A stretch of 64,000 bases of DNA. Source: Podocnemis expansa. Lineage: Eukaryota > Chordata > Testudines > Podocnemididae. Below, in pieces: positions 46,501 to 58,200 of the stretch. Made by a program: the position numbers and the translations under genes. The notes below the pieces were generated by a model, which was not told the origin of the DNA, did not search any database, and was given only the letters and a program-made list of their open reading frames with translations. The DNA is taken from positions 139,275,622 to 139,339,621 of the forward strand of contig ML681963.1 in the NCBI GenBank assembly GCA_007922195.1, in the 5' to 3' direction. Numbering within the stretch: position 1 is the first letter of the stretch; each line of letters begins with the position of its first letter.

Positions 46501-48430
46501 GAGGCTGCATATGTGGCTGACAACCACAAAGATACCACCAGAGGTCCAAGTGAGTAGCTACCTTCTGTAGTTCTGGGGTGGATAGCAAATTCTAGAAAAC
46601 CCACGGCATTGTGTGACACAAGACACTGCTTCCTTGTTTTGCTCTGACACAGACATCAGCCCAGCATGCTCCTCAAGTCATCTCCTCCCACCTACTACCA
46701 CAAAAGTCTAGTACCTTAAAGCTACAGTATTTAAGAAAGTGCCTAACCTGCACTCACTTCTTTGAAGAGACACCCAGAGAATCTTCAAACAGAGCTCCAG
46801 CTACTGACACAATATCAACTGAATACTGAACAATATCAAAGATACGGTATAGGAAAAAACAAAACTGAAAGGCTTAATGGCATATCTATACACATTTATC
46901 AGTCAACAAAGAGGCGGTGAGTTACACATCCATTCTGTTTGCTAATGACCCTGATTGCACATATATGTAAACACACATGCTCAGCTGATGCATTGTATTC
47001 TCTATTTAACCACATATCAGGGGAGGTGACCCTAAAAAAAAGTATATTAGAGGAGGCACCTGGTGCACAATCTGTTCTGGTTTCCAATGCATGCAAAATG
47101 AACATTCAGGGCACTGTTATTTTAAGGCTGCTTCTAAGGTTGAAAGTATTTCTTGCCCAACCCCTAGTCAATCAAGTGTGTTGCTACATCTCTTCTCTAG
47201 GTCGCTACTATTTTTTTTTTTTTTAAGCCCTTGTGTGCTAAAGAGGCAAGAAGTGGAAAGGAGGAGGAAAAAAAGCCCTCTGGATTGAGCAGCTTGCCCC
47301 ATTGTGGGAATCCCTTGTTCAGTGTGCAGCAATGGCTGTGGTACCCACAAAACCACAGTGGTGAACGGATGCAGGTAATGAGAAAGAATACAGGATCTGA
47401 CTCACCCCATCTATGATTTGAAACACACTTGCTTTTGAAAGTTAAAAAGCCCAAATGCACACTTCAGGGAAGTAGAAATGTTCCTAACTGGGTGGGCAGA
47501 GAGGGTTGGAGAGAGAAGCCCCAATCTTAACTGAAATGAAAATAAGAACTTCTGCTTATTCTCAGCCAATAGCTGAGAGATGCTGCAGTTCCCTGCTGAA
47601 GTGCTCATGAGCAGGGAAAAACAGCTTTGCTTAAAATATATATTTACACACAAAGCATCATTTAGAGATACAGGCACACACATACATTATTATATAGGAT
47701 TTGGGGCACACAGTACTGTGTAAGTGTACACCAACAGCTATTCTGTTAACCCAGTGGAGTGGCATACATTTAAAGCCACACACATCTAGTTGTGAACAGC
47801 TAGCTTGGATTTTAACTAAGCACAAAAGAATGTTTAAATTGGTGCTCTCTTAAATCCTGGATTTCCCAGGTTTTGTTAGTCGGTTTCCAACCCTTCTTAA
47901 TGAAGGGCTTTTTTTTGTTCTTTTTAAAGTGTCTCTACTAAACTATGGGATTTTTTTGGCATAGTTATAACATGACAATATGCCATGAGCAATCAAAACT
48001 GTAACAGATAGAACTATGATGCAAAGACAAAATTAGTTTTGGAATACATAAACACACACAAAAAACCCATCCTGCATTTGTTTTGTGGATTATTCCGTGC
48101 CTTCAAGATCTCAGCTCTTACCTGCTCTCCCCTCCTTTTATATATCATTTATACAGAAGTATCATCACAAATTAAGAACTAAAAACCATACTGGACTATA
48201 AGCACTCCCCACCCCACACCCTCATGTCACATGAATGGGAAGTAGTGTCCATAAAGCAGACTTATTTTTTCAGTCTCTTGTACAATTTGAAAAAAAAAAA
48301 CCAAAAAACCCCACACCCCCTCAAAAGGAAAAGGGGGAAAAAAAGAAAAAAAACAACCCACAAATGGTACAAATACACTCCCAGGCTATGAGCCATGTGA
48401 GAGCTTTAGCACAAAGCTTGTTGGTTTTTT
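43511..48430. other. No gene recognised
   Basis: Contains T-runs near 44797 and 44834, a C-run near 46350 and an A-rich tract near 48290-48355, otherwise unclassified sequence. The right edge approaches the CD81 3' end. No splice-supported exon was found. Confidence 0.5.
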
Positions 48431-49150
48431 TCCCCTGCTTTTAAATGGAATTTTATTCCCTGGTTAGAATTTAAAAATGGTAACTATTAAACTCACATGT
48501 TTATTTAGCAACATAAATTTATCCGATTGAACAGGCTCTCTCCTCCAGATCTCCCAAGGCTGCATCTTATCTTGCAGGACTCCACCCCTGCTCCCAACTG
48601 CCCCTATCTTTGTATGGACCAAGCTTTGCGTGCTAAACCAAACTTTCTTACAAGCAGCTAGGGAATGCCATGGAGTCAGGGCCATGGGGAAAGAGAGATG
48701 AGAACAACAACAACAAAAAAATCCTCTGCTTCAGTTTCCAGTTATAAACTAAGAAGAACCCAACCCTCCAAACAAAACAAAAAACATCCAAGGAAAAGGT
48801 GTCCATTGTTCTCACAAGACGCTGGAGCCTATTGATCTATACTTCTGCGTTTCTGCATCATAAACAATCACTGAAACAATGGGGAGGACAAAAGAGCCAG
48901 AATCATGGGTACAGTAGGTTTCCCTACCACACAAAACTGATGTGTAACTAACGCAGCCACAAGGTCTGGGAAAGTTTTACTTGTTTAAAAAAAGTAGTTC
49001 AAAGTAAAAATGATAAGTACTATATGGTAATATTGGAAATATTTATATACAGATTTCTTTGTCTTATGTTGAAATGTCTCCTGGTCACTTTGTGGCACTT
49101 GGGGTCCCTTTTGCGCTGTCATCTCCAACCTTCCCCCAACTCTCTGCTTC
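48430..49150 (-). other. CD81: CD81 3'UTR with candidate polyadenylation signal
   Basis: AATAAA on the minus strand at 48457-48452, about 700 bp past the stop, a length typical of CD81 3'UTRs. The end itself is inferred, and other AT-rich signals lie further left. Confidence 0.5.
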
Positions 49151-49213
49151 TCAGTATACGGAGCTGTTTCTTATGCCACAGCACAATATCATGCTCAGGA
49201 TCATTTCAAAGAT
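49151..49213 (-). CDS. CD81: CD81 last coding exon
   Basis: Minus-strand acceptor CTTCCAG, then IFEMILSMILCCGIRNSSVY and TGA. It carries the end of TM4, the juxtamembrane cysteine pair (typical palmitoylation sites) and the C-terminal tail. Confidence 0.96.
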   Translation of the reverse strand: MFEMILSMILCCGIRNSSVY

Positions 49214-52200
49214 CTGGAAGAAGGAAAAAACCACCAGTGAATTTCTCACAGTCATGAGCTCCAATAATGTGAGAGAGACTCCCATCCCTTCTCATCTCCT
49301 TCTAGACAAAACCTGATTCTCTGGTCTGCTGTGCTCCTCTAGGACCCCATCACGCTTCCTACCTTTTTGGCACAGGAGGAAGTTGGGGTCATGTCGTGAG
49401 TAAATCAGTGCTGACTAACTGCATACCAGTTACGCTCTCAGATGCTCTAACTTCCTCCAGCATGGGGTACCGCAGGATCAAGGCACTGCAACTGGCCACT
49501 TCTTGAGGACACTCTGGCTCCACTGTGCCCATCTTAGTGGAGCCTGGGCATGGTTGAGAATTCAGCCAATATGACTTACAATGTAAGAACAGGACAGTGA
49601 CCCATCTAGTCCTGGTATCTTGTCTATACAATTGCCAATGGATGCTTTGGAGGAAGAGGTAGAAATGGCCTATGAATGGAATGAAGAAGTTCTGAAAAGT
49701 ATGATTGGGTGGGGGGGGGGGCAGCATTTCTTCCTTTCACCAGGTGGGAGACCTGCTTGTACCTTGACAAGCAGGAGAGAGCTCTTGGAACAATCTCAGC
49801 TAGAGTGATTTTTAAAATTGGTTAAGTGTTTAATCTCTTTGTGAAACATAAATTGATATAAACTAGGAGTCCTGTAGCCACTTGAAGACTAAGATCTATT
49901 TATCACATGAGCTGTTGTGGGAGAAAATAGTGTCTTTTGTGCAGATATGTGGGCAAAGTTGGCAGCATGGTTTGTTGGAGGGGTACGTGGCTGCTTTAAT
50001 GGTTCTATTGTTAGGTCTGTAGTTGCTGGCGAGTATCTGCTTTAGGTGGGGAGGCTGTCTGCAGGTGAGGAGACATCTGTCTCCTCAGGCTTGAGAGAGT
50101 TAGGGATCATCTTGTAGAATAGACCGTAGATCCGTGATGATGTGCTGCACAGGTCTGACTTGGGGGTTATAGGTGTCTACTAGTGGCATTCTGTTTTCTT
50201 TCTACAACAGAACCATTAAAGCAGGCACAGATCACTGCTACAAACCACACTGCCAACTTTGCCCACATATCTGCACAGAAGACACTATTATAGGACCTAA
50301 TAAAACCAGCTACTTCAAAGGTTCATTAACCTGCTCATCCACCATTGTGATTTATGCTATCATGTGCCAGAAATGCCCCTCTGCCTTATATATTGGACAA
50401 ACAGGACAGTTTCTGTGCAAAAGAATAAATTGGCACAAATCTGACATCAGAAATCACAACATTCAAAAACCAGTAGGTGAACACTTCAATCTGATGATTT
50501 GCTAATAGCTGTGCTCAGACGATTGAACAACTCAAGGCTTCAAAGAGAAAGTGCAGAAATGGAATTCATCTGCAAATTTGACAGAACTTCTTCAGGGCAA
50601 AATAAGGACTTTTTCTCATTACAACGGGTGACGATCTCATCTGCCTCTACCTGGTGTTTCCCAATGTTCAAATCTTAAATCCTGCTTTGATTTGGTGTTA
50701 GTATGACCAGGTCCCATGAATTACACTTTCCTGCATTTCAATCAATCAATCAAATCATAGGGCTGGAAGGGACCTCATGAGATCATCGAGTCCAACCCCC
50801 TGGGAATTGAACCCAGGACCTTCTGCATGTTAAGCAGAGGTGCTAGCCACTACACTATTTGCAGGGCTTTATTTTCCTCCCATTCTGTAAGTTCCCCCAT
50901 CTTCAAAAGCACCTGACAAAGTGGGATTTTCTCCCATAAAAGTTTATGCAATAAATAAATTTGTTAATCTTTAAGTGCCACAGGACTCCTTGTTTGTTTG
51001 CTGAACTAGCCTAACATGGCTACTCCTTTCGAACTTAAATTAATGTACCTCAGTAATATCCTGCAACAGAGTGCACCACAGGTTCAGTTACATTTTGAGT
51101 AAAAACAAGATCATAGATCTCTAACAGGAAGCACTTAGCTCAGTTCAGAGCAACTGCTTGTTCTGCTATGGACCTCATGAGTTAAAATTCAGAGTAGAGC
51201 AGCCAGACTGAAGACAGTTCTTTAGTATTTAGTGTCTTGGCTCCATGATGGGGGGGGGGGGGGGAGAGATAATGGAAGACAGAGCACAGACAGGAATGAG
51301 AACTGGAATGGACAAAAAGGGATGCTGTGCTCCTGGTTAAGTCTCTACACCACCTACCCTAAGCACAGTGCATCTTGGGAAGGAAAACAAATTCCTTCCA
51401 GCAGGAGGCTTTGAAAGTCAGGCTGGAGTTAAACAGAATTAAAATGGTTTTCAAGGGAGATGAGATAGGGCAGCAAATTAAGACATTTTGTCTTCCTGTT
51501 CTGGAGGCTTGAATACTAAGTGTGCCTTTGGTTACAATATACCTAGTCTCTAATAAGCCTCTGTCAGACAGCCAACAGTTAACTCAGCATACTTATGGTC
51601 TTTTGTGATTAAGATGTGCTGAAGGGTGGAGGAGGGAGCACAGCTTTTTTAGCCAACAAGATGGGGTTGTTCTGTGGGAGGACCCCAGCAGGAGTTTCAG
51701 GTCTGCATTTGCAGTACAGCTACACAGAGTACACGGCATAGCCTGCGCCTGCACTGAATCAGCATGATAAGCCACATGCAAGCACTAGATTTATGGTTTC
51801 ACTTTAACAATCCAGAAGAAAGTCAAAGATTAACCCATAACCCCTCACAGGCTACACCACCATTTCCTTACCATGATCACAGCCACCACAATGGCTGCAA
51901 TACCAATCAGGTACAACTTTTCGGAGAACAGCTCATCAATTTTCTTATGACAGTCTTGAACCTAAGAGGAGGCAAATGCATGTCAGGCCAGCTTGGTCTC
52001 CCTTTCTCTCTGTCACTGTGCACAAAAGCACATTTGTACAGGAGGAAGTGGAGTTCAGTATGTCTACTATCACTCCCATTCCCATGCACCTGCATGGCAT
52101 AGATTCTTGGGCCCAGCAAAATCAATGACAAAGCTCAACTGATTTCAATAGGAGTGAACATTTCATCCCATTGGGAGCTTCTAGCACCTTACAGTGGAAC

Positions 52201-55200
52201 AGGGGGAGAGGATGCTGTGCACCCCAACATCCCACAATACAATCCCAGTGCATTTCCAATGATGGGAGAAGGGATTTGATGCTGAGCATATCAGTTTCTC
52301 AATCATACTCCTTTACTATTTCCACTTACTGCTCCCTCCACCAACACTGCCATCTCTCAGAAAGGACTGGCTCCCAAGAGCAAATTAAGGCAGAAGATGG
52401 GTTATTTAATTCTAATGTATAGTTTTCTTACCCTTCTTGGTCAGAGAGTGATGGGGAAAATCTGCTCCAATTTAAGGAGTGGGACTGAGCAACCCCTGAT
52501 GCCCTCCCAGGGCAGGTCAAGTTTCCACTGTGTGTCAAGAGTGCAGCAGGGGGTCTGTGGACTTGCTCCCTCACCCAACACTGTATTGTGGAAAGAACAG
52601 CCATCCCTACCGTGAGACTGTCAAGGATGTTTTTTCCCTTTGGGCAGAGCTCACTCTGGAAGATCACAGGGATCATGGGGACCCCCGAGTTAGGACCACA
52701 GCAATCCAGCTACACATGGAAAGAAAGAATGTAGGGTTAGCAGGCTGCAGACATTTGTATAGGAACATTTGGAGACTAGAACAGTGGTTCCCAACCTGTG
52801 GTCCACAGACCCACGGGGGGGTGTGTGGCATGCAGCTTGCCCAGCCAAATCTGGGCAGTGGCACCTCTCCCCACCAGGCGCCTGGAACCTGGCTGTGGCG
52901 CTGCTGCTTCTCACTGGGGCGGGATCCCTTGGGGGGAGGGGAGAGAGAGCCCCTCTCCCCACCTGTGGCCAAACCCTGGCAGCAGCAGGGGGCACCTGTC
53001 CCCACCCGAGGGCCACAATTTTTCATTTTTTTGTTCATTAAAAAGGGGTCTATAACCTTGGAAACGCTGGGAACCCCTGGACTAGAAGAAGTCACTTCAT
53101 ACTGGCCTAAGCCACCCCTGCAGAATGCATTTTCACAAAGCTATGAGCTTGGCTCTTATGGAAGAAAGTAGCAAGCTTCCAAATTCAAGTTCTGACTTCT
53201 GTCTAGTGCAGTGGCTGCTGGCAAGGATAATCCCATCAGATGTGTATCCCTGGCCATCCCAGAAGATCTAGGCAGAGCCTGAGAAAAATGTTAGATGAAT
53301 TTATATGAGCTGAGCTGACCTCCTTTTCTGTCAGAGTCTATTTAATAGAATTATGGGACAGTTTCTGGGTAAACAAAAGTGCTTTTATTTAAACTGGCCT
53401 GGCCTAATAGGCTCCACGAAAGACAGAATACTAAATGGGAACCTCTGTCATGCTATCTGTAGTAACCTTGGGGAGGAAGAGGTTAACATCCTGGACAGCA
53501 AGTCCCAGGGGAGCCAATAGGAACTAAGTACAGGTTTTTGAATTGGAGCAGCAGCTTTGCCTGGTTGGTGGCAGCAGAGCTCCTGGAAGGATCAGAAGGA
53601 GGCCAGAGAGAGACCTGAGGAAGGATCCAGCAACATCCTTGCCAAGGGATAAGCTCAAGTTTCTAAGTGACCAGGCATGAGTAGAACAGGGAATGTTTGG
53701 CTAAATGTGGTTAGGATGTTTGTTTGTTTTTGGAGTTCTCTGTGCTGAGCACATGTACCCCTTCCCACTACCCTGTAATTACTTAAGTTAAATCCCAGAG
53801 AAGCAGCTCTGTGTTTCTTAGCTGTTCTTTTTAATTAGAGATGTTACCCTGTTAAAGTAAGCTCTGGTTCCGTGTCCTGAAAAGCAAGAGGTTTTGTGCG
53901 CGTGTGCCTCAGACTGCACAGCTAGCCACTAAAGGGGATTCTGTCCCATTGCCAGCCAATATCTCAGCTGGGGTTCAGTCACTCTCCTGAGGGACGAATA
54001 AAGGTGATAGAGGTACCTCACATGAAGGAGTCCCAAGTGCACCTTCCTGTGTTTTCAAGAGGTTTTTTTGCATTTGGGTAGTGGCAGCAATACCACTCCA
54101 AGGCCAGGAATTGGCAGCCTTGGAGAGTTTTAAAACCAGGCTTTAAGGTCAGCGCCTGATTGCAGGTCTTTCTCTTGCCTCCTCCTGATCCTTCCCGGAG
54201 CTCTGCTGCCACCAAACAGGAATATGCACAGCTGCTGCCCCAATTAAAAAACCTGTACTTTATTCCTATTGGCTCCTCTGGGACTCAGTGACCAGGGTGT
54301 TAACCCCTTCGACCCCAAGGTTACTACACTATCTCACATGGCTATACAACAGTCTTTAAGGACACCAGGGTCGAAGGTTAAGATATGGGTGTAAATTTAC
54401 TCTTCAGTGGACACTGCTCTTGATGTTTCTTGGTTCAACCATTCAGACCTGGAATCTCCATCACTTTTCCCACAGTTCCTCATTGCTTGTTGTTTGAGAA
54501 AAGTCTGAAAAGAGATGCTATTTCTACTGAGCTCTGAAAAGAGATGGGCTTGAGCTAGAGCTAAACTCTGATTTTTCACTGCAGATCTTGTACTAAAAAA
54601 GGTTGGATACCAGCTCTTGAAAGGTTAATCCTGGACACTCAAGTCAGCGCCTTCTCTACACTGATTCCAAGGTACCAGCTGCTCAACCTTACTGCCTCTT
54701 TCTTTGCAGAAGCAACAGCTTAGGCATGACAGTGCTGGCTTATCACACTGAGGTTGGTCTAATTACTCTGAGATCTGGATAAGAAGGGGAGGGTAGACAG
54801 GGTGGGTTCTGGGTTATTACAGAGAATTCTTAGGTAACTGGCCCGTGAGATTTGCCCACATGCTCAGGGTTTAACTGATCACCATATTTGGTGTCAGGAA
54901 GAAATGCTCCCCCAGGGCAGATTGGCCAGGGCTCTATGGGTTTTTCACTTTTCTCTGTAGAATCTGGAATGATTCACCTGCTGGTGAATTCTCAGTATCT
55001 TAAAGCAGTGGTGCCCAACTTGTGGTCCGTGGACGACTGGCGGTCCACAAGGGTATGGCAGGTGGTCCGTGGACAGGTGGAGGGGGGGATAATTACTGTA
55101 GGTAAATATACTGTGATGAGGGCAATATGTTTGTGAGTGAGCGTAAAAAATTAGAAATAAGTGTGCTATTACACCTCGACATACATTTGACTCCTGTCAG

Positions 55201-58200
55201 CCATAGGCCATATTAAAAATATTTTAAAATGGTTTGTTTACATGGTGGTCCACAAAAGCTTTTGATGACAATGTTGTGGTCCACATAAAGGGAAAGGTTG
55301 GGAACCACTGTCTTAAAGTCCTCAAATCATGATCTGAGGACTTTAATAACTCAGTCACAGATTAGAGGCTTATTCCATGGGTTGGTGGGTGAGGTTTTGT
55401 GGCCTGAGTTGTGCAGGAGGTCAGATTAGATCAGTGGCTCCCAAGCTGTCGTCCAGGGACCACTGATGGTTGACAAGGGTACTGCAGGTGGTCTGTTGGG
55501 GGGTGGGGGGGAAGATAACTACTGCAGGTAAATGAACTTTGACAACTGTAATGTGTTTGAGTGAGTATAATAAATTATTAGAAATAGCTGAAATACAAGT
55601 TTGATTCCCATCAGCCATAGGCTATACTAAAAGGGTTAAAAAAAGGCTTGTTACATGGTGGTCCACAAAACATTTCAATGATAAATGTAGTATTCCACAT
55701 AAAAGGAAAAGGGCTGGGAACTGCTGGACTAGATGATCATACTGGTCCCTTCTGACAGAGTCTAAACCTCAGGACCTTTTATTTGAAGATAATACTGTGA
55801 TTGGCTAGCTTGTTTCTATGCCCTATGGAGAGCCCACTATAGCTATCCCAGGGACCTTACCGTCTCATGGAAAGTCTTCACAACAGCTTTCGCATTGTTG
55901 TCTGACGTGCCTGGCTGTATTGCTTGTTGATATGCTTGGTCATAGAACTGCTTCACATCTTTGGCAACCTACAGAGGAAGAGCAAGAAAACCTCTCTTAT
56001 AGCCACAGAAGATGGACCTACACAGATCTGTCCAACTTGTATGCAGTGTCACAGATTCCAGGCAGATCAGCTAGTGTCAAGTCACCCTCAGTGAGATTCC
56101 CAGCTGACGAGGAAGAGTTTGACTGTATTTATGACAATTAAGACAGTGTCTTGTAATATCCTGGACAAACTTTAGTGACATAAATAAAGCTTAGTTCAAT
56201 GAAGTTTAACATCCTTGGACTTCATTATATTAAAGAGGTGGGGAACTGCATGGAACATCTTTAGCAGGAAGACAGGAATAATTCAATGTCAGAGATCATT
56301 AGGCACTTCAAAGGACTTTTTAGGACAATACATGTGAAATGGATTTCCCAGGAAATATTTGGAGGTGTGAGAAATACAAGTAACCCATTATCCTTTTGAA
56401 AACTACACCTTGGGTAGAGAAAGCAATTTTCTGCTGGACCACCTACTCCTGAAAAGTCCAGTTCAAAAAGACCTCCACAACATGTAAAAATATGGACTAA
56501 GAATTTATTGTGTGCTCTCATTCTGAGTGAAAATGTCTAGTCCAGCAAAAACAAGCAAGCAGTCTTGTGGCACTTGTAAAGATTAACAAATTTACTTATC
56601 ACATGAGATTTTGTGGGTAGAGTTCCCATTCATAAACATGAAATGGAAGTTGCAGTAGGAAACGGAAGTAGAAGTCCACAAGGTCCGTTCAGAATTTTTT
56701 CAGCAAACCAAGGAAGGTGTTTGGATTCAAACACTATGGTATAACAGATAAAGTGGAGAGGTTAAAAGAAGGAAACAACCTTTTGTAATGACTGAGCCAG
56801 CCCAGTTCTCTATTCAGACCCAAGGTAAGTATCAAATTTGCATATGAATTCTAACTCTGTAGTTTGCCTCTGAAGCTTTCATTTGAAGATTTTCTGTTGA
56901 AGCACTAATTGACACAACCTTCCCAGTGGACAATGCAATGAATTTGAAACCAAAAGAAAACCCAGGGAAAAGTTTTAAAAGCTTATTCCTTCCAGGGATC
57001 ACATGGGGGTAGAGGTGGGGGAGGAGGAGTGATCTCTGGCATGTTTATTAGCATGCTTTAGGTTTTGTATTGTTTCTAGTATGTTTACATAGTAACATGT
57101 CTACCTTAAGAATAAAATTTGCTTGTTTAGAAGAACTGTATGGCTTAGCTGGGTATAGTTACACTTAGCCTCTGAAGAGAAATCAACATGCTTAGCCAGA
57201 TTAAGTGGTAAGGGCCACATCCCCTCAGCTTCACAGCTCTTGATCAGAAATCAAAGTATCTCAAGCTACAGAAATGTTCTGAAGGACAAAAATTATAAGC
57301 ATTGTTCATTTAAAAAAAATCATGACAGTCTGGAGAGGTCCCACAGGACTGGAAAAGAGTAAATATAGTGCTCATCGATAGAAAGGGAAACAAGGAAAAC
57401 CCAGGGAATTATAAACCAGTCAGTTTAACCTCTGTACCAGGAAAAACAATGGAGCAAATAATTAATTAAGGAATCAATTAGTAAACATATTTAGAAGAGA
57501 ATAAGGTGTTAAGTGAGTCAGCAGGGACTTGTCAAGAACAAATCACATCAAACCGATGTGATGGCTGTCTATGATGGAGTAACAAGCCTTGTGCATAGAG
57601 AGGATGTGGTGTAGCTAGACTTTAGTAAGGCTTTGGATATGGTCTCGCATCACCTTCTCATTAAGCAAATAGGGAAGTGCAGGCTGGATGAAGCTACTAT
57701 AAGGCAAGTATAAAATTGGTTGGATAACTGCTCCCAGAGAGTAATCAACAACAGTTCACAGTCATGCTGCAAAGGCATAATGAGCAGGGTATCACAGGGA
57801 TTGGTTCTGGGTCCAGTTTTGTTCAGTATTTTCATCAATGATTTAGGTGATGGCAGAGAGTACACAAAATTTACTGATAATACCAAACCGAAAGGGGCTG
57901 CAAGTGCTTTGGAAGATAGGATCACAATTCAAAATGATTTGGAAAAACTGGTGAAATGGTCTGAGGTAAACAGAATGAAATTCAATAAAGACAAGTGCAA
58001 AGTACTCCACTTAGGATAGAACAATCCATTGCACACATACAAAATTAGCAATCACTGCCTAAGTAGTAGTAATGCGGAAAAGGACTTGGGTGTCATAGTG
58101 GACCACAAGCTAAATATGAGCCAATAGTGTTGCGTAAAAAAAAAAAAGGCAAACACTATTTTGGGATGTAAACACAGGAATATTGTAAGAAAGTCGTAAG

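Larger units (their letters stand above)
49864..51035. mobile_element. Penelope-like element, head-to-head inverted dimer
   Basis: A minus-oriented PLE segment (49864 to about 50205) is joined head to head with a plus-oriented segment (about 50206-51035). They overlap in sequence: 49930-49975 is the reverse complement of 50240-50285 apart from a few changes (core CCCACATATCTGCACA). Both outer edges carry the standard PLE terminal arm. The plus segment has an open GIY-YIG frame and a SINE inserted at 50744-50868. It lies in the last CD81 intron. Confidence 0.82.
54830..55775 (+). mobile_element. CR1 LINE 3' end, interrupted twice by hAT elements
   Basis: Pieces in order on the plus strand: TGCTCAGGGTTTAACTGAT, GGCAGATTGGCCAGGG and GTTTTTCACTTTTCTCTG; after the first insertion TCCTCAAATCATGATCTGAG and TGTGCAGGAGGTCAGATTAG; after the second insertion GATGATCATACTGGTCCCTT. 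This is the order of the amniote CR1 3' untranslated end. With both hAT copies removed the parts are continuous. Confidence 0.8.

Noticed and set aside
50780..50868. Possible tRNA-Val gene on the minus strand
   Set aside because: The head is followed by a CR1 tail and a TGAT repeat, and the acceptor stem is not paired, so it is a SINE.
53458..54328. DNA transposon with long inverted ends
   Set aside because: The related copy at 16235-16995 has only one such end, so the inverted ends here are more simply a rearranged copy. Kept as an uncertain repeat.
57720..58019. 99-residue open frame
   Set aside because: It is part of a CR1 LINE reverse transcriptase with a damaged catalytic block.
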